The translations under genes were made by a program, and so were the position numbers. A stretch of 11,541 nt of DNA from contig JAUWNS010000067.1 of NCBI GenBank assembly GCA_030612485.1, positions 1 to 11,541 of the forward strand, given 5' to 3'. This DNA comes from Candidatus Bipolaricaulota bacterium (lineage in GTDB: Bacteria; Bipolaricaulota; Bipolaricaulia; UBA7950; UBA9294). The notes below the pieces were generated by a model, which saw only the letters and a list, made by a program, of their open reading frames with translations, did no database searches and was not told where the DNA came from. Positions 1 to 7,135 of the stretch are shown piece after piece; position 1 is the first letter of the stretch; the number at the start of each line of letters is the position of its first letter.

Positions 1-696
1 TGCAGGGAGGACCTGACCGCTGGTATTCAGGATGAGGCTCATCTCTTCGATCGCCCGATCGAACCCTCCGGTTGCCTGTTCCAACCCCACGAGAAGAAGG
101 TTCCCCAAGGAGTGGCCTTTGAGATCGGCTCCACCCCAGAAGCGATGCTGAAAGAGGCGTGCCATCCGTTCCTCATCCTCAGCAAGGGCAAGAATACAGT
201 TGCGCACATCTCCCGGCGGGAGGACATCGAGTTCGCTCCGCAGGCGGCCGGAGCTCCCCCCGTCATCCATCACCGTGACTACCGCCGTGATGTTGGCAGT
301 CTCCTCCTTCAGTCCGCGCAACAGTGTCGAGAGACCCGTCCCTCCTCCTATGGCGACCACCCGCGGTCCCCGCTCCAGGACACGCGTGCGATAGATGATC
401 TCCGACGGCTTCTCGACGCGCCCGGGAGCGACTCCGCGCGCCACCGAGCGGACAAGATGGAAAAGACCGAGGAGGAACCCGGCCATTCCCAAAATAAGGA
501 ATAACCCGATCACTAGGTACCGTTGTGGGCCGGAGATCGGGAGGAGGCGGTAGATCTCCCCCACCCGATCCTTCCCAAGTACCTCCAGGAGCGCGAGGAC
601 GATGAGGCCGGTCGAAAGGAGGGAGAGGAGAGTCCAGCGCTTTATCCTCATCCCTGGGTAGAGCCAGCGTAGCCCCCCTCTCAGACGGATACGCAT
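1..696 (-). CDS. yvcK: YvcK/CofD-family protein with N-terminal membrane segments (3' end outside window)
   Basis: The first 232 residues are present; the frame is open to the window edge, so the C-terminal part is missing. Residues 113-232 match the YvcK (gluconeogenesis factor, CofD-like) family: the nucleotide-sugar binding loop GGGTGLS at 116-122, MDDGGSSGR at 142-151, LPPGDVRN at 158-165 and GHSLGNLLL at 193-201. YvcK proteins bind UDP-GlcNAc and affect growth on gluconeogenic carbon sources and peptidoglycan synthesis in Bacillus and relatives. Ahead of this domain are about 110 extra residues with two hydrophobic stretches, roughly 21-40 and 59-83, and basic flanks, so the protein is probably anchored in the inner membrane with the YvcK domain cytosolic. 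The ATG shares its A with the TGA stop of dnaE (TGATG), and no good Shine-Dalgarno is visible, so translation is probably coupled to dnaE. A second ATG at residue 16 is a weaker alternative start. The family call is firm; the function in this organism is inferred. Confidence 0.9.
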   Translation of the reverse strand, partial: MRIRLRGGLRWLYPGMRIKRWTLLSLLSTGLIVLALLEVLGKDRVGEIYRLLPISGPQRYLVIGLFLILGMAGFLLGLFHLVRSVARGVAPGRVEKPSEIIYRTRVLERGPRVVAIGGGTGLSTLLRGLKEETANITAVVTVMDDGGSSGRLRSELDVLPPGDVRNCILALAEDEERMARLFQHRFWGGADLKGHSLGNLLLVGLEQATGGFDRAIEEMSLILNTSGQVLPA

Positions 697-3600
697 CAGG
701 TATTCCCAGCGCGGAAACTGATCCGACCCTTACCGAGAAGAGCCTCTAGCCCTTTGCGCAGATCGCCCGACGGACCTACACAGAACCCCTGGCCCGCTCG
801 CACTTCTACACCACCAAGGTTATCCTCCACGCGTACGAGAACCGGGGCCGTCCCTGGATATTCCCGTATCAAGTTGCGGAGCGTTGCAAGCCTTTCTTGC
901 TCGACTTCCTCTTCCTTCAGAGTTAGGGTCACCGAGAGCGACACCCGTGAAGGAAGTTGGTCAAGGGGGAATGCCTCGTCGATAACGAGGTTGAGATCAC
1001 CGTTTCTTTCTCCTGCAGTGACACGGAGTCCGATAAGCTGGTCCTCAGAGAGGAGGGCAGAGGCCCCTTCGAGGATGCGTGGGAAGACCGTCACCTCAAC
1101 CTCGGATATCCCGTCCTCAAGAGTAAGGAACGCCATCTGGTCCCCCTTTCGCGTGGTAATCCGTCGCACTTTCTTCACCCGTCCGCCGATCGTGGCCCGC
1201 TGGCCAATGTTAAGGGACCGTACCTGTGATAAGGGAGGGCAGTAGATCTCCAAGATTCCACGATGGGTATCGAGTGGGTGAGAACTGACGTAAAGGCCAA
1301 GGAGTTCCTTCTCGAAACCCAAGAGTTCACTCTGTGGGAACTCCTCCTCTGTGATCTCCGGGTCGGTGGCGCTTGTTTCAAGGTCATCGAAGAACGATTG
1401 CTGCCCGCTCTCCCGCTCCTTACGGGCGACCTGCATCACCTCGATTCCTCCGGAAAGGTGTCGCAGCAGCCCGCGGCGCGATGCGCCAAACCGGTCGAAG
1501 GCTCCCGTTTTGATCAATGCTTCCAGCGTATCGCGATCGACCCCGTTTTCCTCGATCCGCCGGCAGAGGTCGAAGAAGGAGCTAAAGCCATCACTACGTA
1601 CAGCAAGGATTGACTCGACCGCCCCGCTCCCCACATGCTTGATCGCGGCCAACCCGAAACGGATGCGGTCATTCGCTATCGGGGCAAACGTCGATTCGCT
1701 CTCGTTGATATCGGGCGGGAGAACCTCGATCCCCATCTTCTGGCACTGCCCGATGTAGGAAGCTACCTTATCCAAGTCCCCTTGCACACTCGCGAGCAGG
1801 CACGCCATGAAGTAGGTCGGGTAGTTCGCCTTGAGGTAGGCAGTCCAGTAGGAGATGAAGGCATAAGCGGTCGTGTGCGACTTGTTGAACCCGTAGCGAG
1901 AGAACTTCTCCATATCGTTGAAGCTATGCGTGGCAAGCTCATCGGAGATCCCGTTTTCACGGCACCCGTCGATGAACTTCTCGCGCAGACTTGCCATGAT
2001 CTCTTTATTCTTCTTCCCCATTGCCTTGCGGAGGATGTCGGCCTCGGCAAGCGAGAACCCGGCGAGCTTCTGCGCCATCTGCATCACCTGATCCTGATAG
2101 ATCGGGAGACCGTACGTCTCCTCGAGGACCTCTTGCAGGTTCGGATGCGGGTAGTTGATCTTCTGGCGGCCGCTGCGTCGCTCCACGTAGTCGTTAGTCA
2201 TCCCACTCTCCAGCGGGCCAGGACGATACAGGGCAAGGAGAGCGATCAGGTCCTCGAACCGGTCCGGCTGCACGCGGCGGATGAGGGCAGTCATCCCCGA
2301 ACTTTCGAGCTGGAAGATCCCCGCGGTCTGCCCCTCGCGGATCATCCGGAAGGTCTTCTCGTCGTCGAGTGGAACAGATTCGATGTCGATGTCGATCCCG
2401 GCCCGCTCGTGCAGGGCCGCACATGTCTCATCGATCAAGGTGAGGTTCCGCAGCCCCAGGAAGTCGAACTTCAAGAGGCCGATCGCCGCAACATCGTTCA
2501 TGTCAAACTGGGTGACGATCTCGCCTTCGCTCACGCGCAAGAGAGGGACATGGTTGAGGAGTGGATCGGCAGATATCACCACCCCGGCAGCGTGGGTGGA
2601 GGTGTTACGAGTCAATCCCTCGAGACGCCGGCCGATATCGATTACCTCCTTGACCGATTCATCCGTCTCATAGAGGGTTTTGAGCTCTGCCACCCGTTCG
2701 AGGGCGGTCTTCAGATTGTTCCCGTACGGGATCAGCTTGGCAAGCTGGTCGGTCGTCCCGTAGGGAACGCCGAGGACGCGCCCCACGTCACGTACAACAC
2801 TGCGCGCGGCCATGCGATCATAGGTCGCAATCTGCGCCGTCTTATCGCGCCCATACTTCTCCTGCACGTAAGCGATCACGCGATCGCGCCCCTTCACGCA
2901 GAAGTCGATGTCAAAGTCCGGCATACTGATGCGCTCCGGGTTGAGGAACCGCTCGAAGATCAGGTTGTACTTCAATGGATCGACACGCGTGATTCCAACG
3001 CAGTAGGAGACCAGGCTCCCCGCCGCCGAACCGCGCCCCGGGCCGACAGGAATGTTCTGGCTGCGGGCAAACCGGATGAAGTCCCACACGATGAGGAAAT
3101 AGGTCGCGTATCGCATCCTCTCGATAACATCGAGTTCGTAATCAAGGCGATCTTTCACCTCTTGCGATAAGGTTTCGAAGAGCTCCTCGGCCCCACTGTA
3201 GGCGAGGGTGCGCAAGTACGTATCGGCATTCTCCACTCCGGAAGGAAGATCGAATGGCGGGATCACGGTCTGGCCGAACGCTATCTCCAGGTTGCAGCGA
3301 TCGGCGATCAGGCGTGTATTTTCGATCGCTTCCGGGATATCACTGAAGAGTTCCTCCATCTCCGCTGCGGTCCGAAAGTGGAACCCCTCTCCATCGAACC
3401 GCATCCTATCCGGATCGGTGATCTTCTTGTTAGCGCGAATGTTCAACAGGACCTCGTGCGCCAGCCGATCCTCCGGGGCGAGGTAGTGGATGTCGTTCGT
3501 CGCTACAAGGGGAAGATCGAGGGAGCGGCCAAGCCGGATCATGCTCTCATGCAGGCGCTTGTCCCGCTCTGTTCCGTGATCTTGAAGCTCCAAGTAGAAG

Positions 3601-4121
3601 TTTCCCTTCCCAAAGATCTCGCCGTACTCTTCAGCCGCCTTCGCCGCTTCATCGTCACGCCCCGCGAGGAGGAGGCGTGGGATCTCTCCGCTCTCGCAGG
3701 CAGAGAGGGCGATCAATCCTTCATGGTGGCGGCGCAGGATCTCCTTGTCGGCGCGCGGCTTGTAGTAGAAGCCTTCGGTATGGGCAAGGCTGACGATCGT
3801 GAGGAGGTTCCTATAACCTGTCTCATCGGTGGCGAGCAAGACAAGGTGGTAATATTTCGTCCCGCGATTGGCCTTCCGCTCGCGCCGATCACCCGGGGCG
3901 ATGTAGACCTCACAGCCGATGATCGGCTTGATCCCCCGCCGTTTCGCCTCGCGGTAGAACTTGATCGCCCCAGCCATCCCCCCATGATCGGTGAGGGCAA
4001 GGGCATCCATCCCGCACGTTGCCGCGCGATCGAGTAGCGCGGGAATCTTACAGGAAGAATCGAGAATACTGTACTCGGAATGGGTATGTAGATGAACGAA
4101 CCGCTCTGTCAACGCCCTCAA
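696..4121 (-). CDS. dnaE: DNA polymerase III subunit alpha (DnaE type)
   Basis: This is the catalytic subunit of the replicative polymerase, at a normal length for DnaE (1141 aa as drawn). Order of parts: N-terminal PHP domain (about 7-280) with HLHTH at 10-14, D21, TDHG at 44-47, E71, H92, C142 and D210/H212; the C-family polymerase core with PDFDIDF at 401-407 (catalytic D404 and D406) and D553 in KFDFLGLRNL; fingers with GFNKSHTTAYA at 744-754; a helix-hairpin-helix region near 820-880; a probable beta-clamp binding motif QQSFF at 907-911; and an OB fold at about 970-1050. The PHP metal ligands look complete, unlike in E. coli. The start is a TTG overlapping the upstream TGA stop (TTGA). 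Its AGGGG is only about one base away, so an in-frame TTG at 4112 (1138 aa, spacing about 10) may be the true start. It lies third in the eno operon, and its stop overlaps the yvcK start. Confidence 0.97.
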   Translation of the reverse strand: MRALTERFVHLHTHSEYSILDSSCKIPALLDRAATCGMDALALTDHGGMAGAIKFYREAKRRGIKPIIGCEVYIAPGDRRERKANRGTKYYHLVLLATDETGYRNLLTIVSLAHTEGFYYKPRADKEILRRHHEGLIALSACESGEIPRLLLAGRDDEAAKAAEEYGEIFGKGNFYLELQDHGTERDKRLHESMIRLGRSLDLPLVATNDIHYLAPEDRLAHEVLLNIRANKKITDPDRMRFDGEGFHFRTAAEMEELFSDIPEAIENTRLIADRCNLEIAFGQTVIPPFDLPSGVENADTYLRTLAYSGAEELFETLSQEVKDRLDYELDVIERMRYATYFLIVWDFIRFARSQNIPVGPGRGSAAGSLVSYCVGITRVDPLKYNLIFERFLNPERISMPDFDIDFCVKGRDRVIAYVQEKYGRDKTAQIATYDRMAARSVVRDVGRVLGVPYGTTDQLAKLIPYGNNLKTALERVAELKTLYETDESVKEVIDIGRRLEGLTRNTSTHAAGVVISADPLLNHVPLLRVSEGEIVTQFDMNDVAAIGLLKFDFLGLRNLTLIDETCAALHERAGIDIDIESVPLDDEKTFRMIREGQTAGIFQLESSGMTALIRRVQPDRFEDLIALLALYRPGPLESGMTNDYVERRSGRQKINYPHPNLQEVLEETYGLPIYQDQVMQMAQKLAGFSLAEADILRKAMGKKNKEIMASLREKFIDGCRENGISDELATHSFNDMEKFSRYGFNKSHTTAYAFISYWTAYLKANYPTYFMACLLASVQGDLDKVASYIGQCQKMGIEVLPPDINESESTFAPIANDRIRFGLAAIKHVGSGAVESILAVRSDGFSSFFDLCRRIEENGVDRDTLEALIKTGAFDRFGASRRGLLRHLSGGIEVMQVARKERESGQQSFFDDLETSATDPEITEEEFPQSELLGFEKELLGLYVSSHPLDTHRGILEIYCPPLSQVRSLNIGQRATIGGRVKKVRRITTRKGDQMAFLTLEDGISEVEVTVFPRILEGASALLSEDQLIGLRVTAGERNGDLNLVIDEAFPLDQLPSRVSLSVTLTLKEEEVEQERLATLRNLIREYPGTAPVLVRVEDNLGGVEVRAGQGFCVGPSGDLRKGLEALLGKGRISFRAGNT

Positions 4122-4468
4122 TCCCCTTCGATGAAGATGATCTTCTCCTCTCCCGGTTTGACCAGTCCAAGCTCTGCGCGGGCCACCTCTTCGATCGCTT
4201 GGGGATCATCGCGGAGAGCCAGTCGTGCCCGCAGATCCGCTTGCACGGCAAGCGCTACCCGCTCCTGCTCCACGAGATCGCTGAGTTGGGTCTGCAACCG
4301 CCTGATTGTAAGGAAACGGCCGATATAGAGGGATGCGATCAGACCAACCAGAACGATCAATACTCCCAACAGGACAAGTCTACGCCCTTGTCTGGGTGAT
4401 CGATCGATCGAGGAGACCCTTGTCGCATCCATCCCCACCGCCCCCATCTGTAACCCGGTAAACCGCAC
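4118..4468 (-). CDS. FtsB/DivIC-family septum formation initiator
   Basis: A small single-pass membrane protein of 116 aa. A basic, polar N-terminus (1-30) is followed by one transmembrane segment (about 31-50, leucine/valine/isoleucine-rich), a coiled-coil stretch (about 54-85) and the typical C-terminal motif ARAELGLVKPGEEKIIFIE at 96-114. Proteins of this family form a complex with FtsL- and FtsQ-type proteins at the division septum and activate septal peptidoglycan synthesis; the C-terminal part acts outside the cytoplasmic membrane. A position directly after eno is common for ftsB in many bacteria and supports the call. The start is GTG with a GAGG about 4 bases upstream. Internal ATGs at residues 8 and 13 are alternatives and would only shorten the cytosolic tail. 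The stop codon overlaps the proposed TTG start of dnaE, which suggests coupling. Whether it is best called FtsB or DivIC cannot be decided from sequence alone. Confidence 0.88.
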   Translation of the reverse strand: MRFTGLQMGAVGMDATRVSSIDRSPRQGRRLVLLGVLIVLVGLIASLYIGRFLTIRRLQTQLSDLVEQERVALAVQADLRARLALRDDPQAIEEVARAELGLVKPGEEKIIFIEGD

Positions 4469-4475
4469 CTATCCT

Positions 4476-5766
<1,291 letters not shown>

Positions 5767-5768
5767 CT

Positions 5769-5777
5769 AATCCTCCC
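5769..5777 (-). promoter_or_regulatory. Ribosome binding site of eno
   Basis: On the minus strand GGGAGG followed by ATTAG lies just before the enolase ATG at 5766. It is close to the ideal Shine-Dalgarno sequence and spacing and fixes the start codon. Confidence 0.75.
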
Positions 5778-5797
5778 TTCATCGTTCTACAGGAACG

Positions 5798-5826
5798 AGT
5801 ATAATCATCCTCCTGCCACCGGGCAA
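5798..5826 (-). promoter_or_regulatory. Putative sigma-70-type promoter of the eno operon
   Basis: Minus strand: -35 element TTGCCC (5826-5821), a spacer of exactly 17 bases, and -10 element TATACT (5803-5798). Transcription would start near 5791, giving a 5' leader of about 25 bases that carries the eno ribosome binding site. The -10 box differs from the consensus TATAAT at one position; the -35 box matches only in the TTG half plus one further base. This is the best promoter-like pair I see ahead of the operon, but it rests on pattern and position only. Confidence 0.55.
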
Positions 5827-5970
5827 CAGCAAGGACATTCGCCCCGTCAGCGAAGAAAGAATACCGCCGCAAAAAGGAGGCTCTTTGTCGTTTCAAGTGG
5901 GTAGCGGCTTCTAATTTCGGTTCGCACGGGACGGATGCCGGTTGCAAAACAGAACCGGAGGTCGAAGAGA

Positions 5971-6233
5971 ATTCACCACGAAGAGCACGAAGGACACGAA
6001 GAATGGAAGTTGGTTCAAGCGCACATCCGCAATCGGTCGAGTACAAAAGCGGAAAAAGATAGTCGTGAGTCTAAATGAAGCCCATAGTCCAAAGCTCAAC
6101 GTGGCAGACAAGCTGCTCACCGCTACAAAAGAACAGGCTTTGGGGTAGCGTCGGGAGCTCGCCATGCATGGCGAGCCTCCGACGTTGCGCTTGTTCTTTG
6201 AACCCTTCGTGCTCTTCGTGTCCTTCGTGGTAA
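5971..6233. repeat. Non-coding repeat element bounded by imperfect inverted repeats of 9-bp units
   Basis: Two 27-bp arms, 5975-6001 and 6205-6231, are inverted copies matching at 23 of 27 positions. Each arm is three 9-bp units of the type xxCACGAAG; the second and third units are in swapped order between the arms, which accounts for all four mismatches. Just inside the arms both sides also share GGTTCAA (6012-6018; reversed at 6198-6204) followed by GCGCA-type sequence. The interior holds a long palindrome (6149-6184). Its base composition is more AT-rich than the flanking genes. Short open frames cross it in several directions and give low-complexity peptides (for example HEGHEEHEG), with no ribosome binding site or recognisable fold, so I do not call a gene here. 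It resembles the small dispersed intergenic repeats or MITE-like elements of bacterial genomes. No transposase and no clear target-site duplication are seen. Confidence 0.65.
6149..6184. repeat. Long palindrome / hairpin inside the repeat element
   Basis: The central 20 bp, 6157-6176, is a perfect palindrome centred on ATGCAT. It extends outward through one G-T wobble and one A-C mismatch to six further paired bases (6149-6154 with 6179-6184). There is essentially no loop, so as DNA it could form a cruciform and as RNA a stem with a small forced loop. Flanking AAAGAACA (6128-6135) and its reverse complement (6192-6199) extend the symmetry. No T-tract follows on either strand, so it does not look like an intrinsic terminator. 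Confidence 0.8.
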
Positions 6234-6316
6234 AATGAGTCCATTACACCATTCTGTACCTCTGCGAGAATCTTGGCGCTACACCCTTTCTCTTCAATTA
6301 CCCACTCGAAACGACA

Positions 6317-6360
6317 AGGAAGCAAAAAGAAGAGACGGGCGGCCGTTTGGACCGCCCGTC
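6317..6360 (-). terminator. Rho-independent terminator of the secreted-protein operon
   Basis: On the minus strand a GC-rich stem of nine pairs (GACGGGCGG at 6360-6352 pairing with 6342-6334) with a nine-base loop is followed directly by the T-rich tract TCTTCTTTTTGCTTCC. It lies about 30 bases after the stop of the 227-aa PKD protein gene and is oriented to end transcription arriving from the three genes to the right. Confidence 0.85.
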
Positions 6361-6391
6361 GGGCACATACTGATCAATACGTCCTATTTAA

Positions 6392-7075
6392 TTAGCGGAG
6401 AACGATGGCATCCCCACAGACGGGGACTCTGATCCTCCCTTCCCCATAGCCGCTGACGTTCCCGGATAACGTGAGTGAGCCCACACCGTACGAAGGATAG
6501 AGGCGATAGATGATCGTCCACATCTCCCCCGCATATATGGGGTTCATCCAGAGGAACTGGAGATTCTCGCCCTCTTTCTTGCTGATCGTGTTTCCGGGGT
6601 CGATCACCTCAACCTGCCACCCGCGTGGGATGATCTCCTCCAGACCGACCGCGCGGACCTCCGCTTGGGCACCGAGGGTAACGCGAACGAGTATCATCCC
6701 ATCCCCCTCGGTTATTGCCTCCCGCACAGCAAAGAGCGGGGACTCCCCAATAAGGATCCCCTTGCTGTGCGTCAGCTCACGCCCATGCGTGTCGACGACC
6801 CGCAACGAGATCACGATGTAACCAGGTTCAGTAAATGTCTGCGTGATCCTCACCATATCGGTTGTAACCTCATAGAGGCCGTCCCCGTTGAAGTCCCATT
6901 CGTAGTAATCGACTTCGCTTGCGAGACCGGTCTGGCAGACCTCAAACGTCACACCCTCTCCCACAGCCGGGTTGTAGGTCGATGGGACGAAGTTCGCCTC
7001 ATCCCCCAACACGCTGACTCCAAACAGCAAAATAAGAGTGCTCAAGCATAAGATAATCGTTAATTGTTCTTTCAT
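6392..7075 (-). CDS. Secreted PKD-domain protein with half of the shared module
   Basis: A 227-aa exported protein with no recognised enzyme motif. Residues 1-24 form a Sec signal peptide (basic start, hydrophobic core, cut probably after VLG). Residues 28-110 form a PKD-type beta-sandwich domain: YYEWDFNGDGLYE at 57-69 is the typical WDFxGDG motif and TFTEPGYIVISLRVVD at 80-95 the typical last strands. Residues 114-227 match the first, beta-rich half of the module seen in both upstream genes: AVGLEEIIPRGWQVEVID at 142-159, LQFLWM at 172-177 and AGEMWTIIYRL at 182-192. It ends at VCGDAIVLR, exactly where the relatives continue into the helical half, and a terminator follows at once, so it is probably a naturally short form. 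No membrane anchor, sorting signal or catalytic residue is visible. The ATG is preceded by AGGAGG at good spacing. It is the last gene of the three-gene set, 43 bp after the VWA gene. Role unknown; extracellular binding or assembly is inferred. Confidence 0.85.
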   Translation of the reverse strand: MKEQLTIILCLSTLILLFGVSVLGDEANFVPSTYNPAVGEGVTFEVCQTGLASEVDYYEWDFNGDGLYEVTTDMVRITQTFTEPGYIVISLRVVDTHGRELTHSKGILIGESPLFAVREAITEGDGMILVRVTLGAQAEVRAVGLEEIIPRGWQVEVIDPGNTISKKEGENLQFLWMNPIYAGEMWTIIYRLYPSYGVGSLTLSGNVSGYGEGRIRVPVCGDAIVLR

Positions 7076-7103
7076 TCCCCCTCCTAATCGACCGACCGGG
7101 GGT

Positions 7104-7135
7104 ACGATCCGCTCCCCTTTAGGGAAGCGGATCGT
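7104..7135 (-). promoter_or_regulatory. Stable hairpin overlapping the stop codon of the VWA gene
   Basis: The minus-strand transcript can form a 14-bp stem (7135-7122 with 7117-7104, including one G-U pair) with a four-base UAAA loop that contains most of the TAA stop codon at 7121-7119. There is no T-tract after it, so it is not a standard terminator. Its place between the second and third genes of the operon suggests a role in transcript stability or partial read-through; this is inference. Confidence 0.6.

Noticed and set aside
1635..3170. Long plus-strand open frame of 511 codons
   Set aside because: It lies wholly antisense to dnaE, whose frame is unambiguous; long antisense frames are common opposite GC-rich genes.
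5938..5958. Small inverted repeat CCGGTT/AACCGG as a terminator
   Set aside because: Only six pairs, a nine-base loop, and no T-tract on either strand.
5911..6165. Minus-strand open frame of 84 codons with Phe-rich segments inside the repeat element
   Set aside because: It runs through the 9-bp repeat units and palindrome arm; the hydrophobic look comes from TTC/TTT-rich repeat sequence on that strand rather than a designed membrane segment.
5975..6231. CRISPR array suggested by regularly spaced repeats
   Set aside because: The repeat units are only 9 bp and contiguous, with no spacers; the two arms are inverted rather than direct, and no cas genes are present.
6071..6325. Minus-strand open frame encoding HEGHEEHEG
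   Set aside because: The peptide is just the translation of the 9-bp repeat arm and the palindrome; no start signal and it runs up to the terminator of the neighbouring operon.
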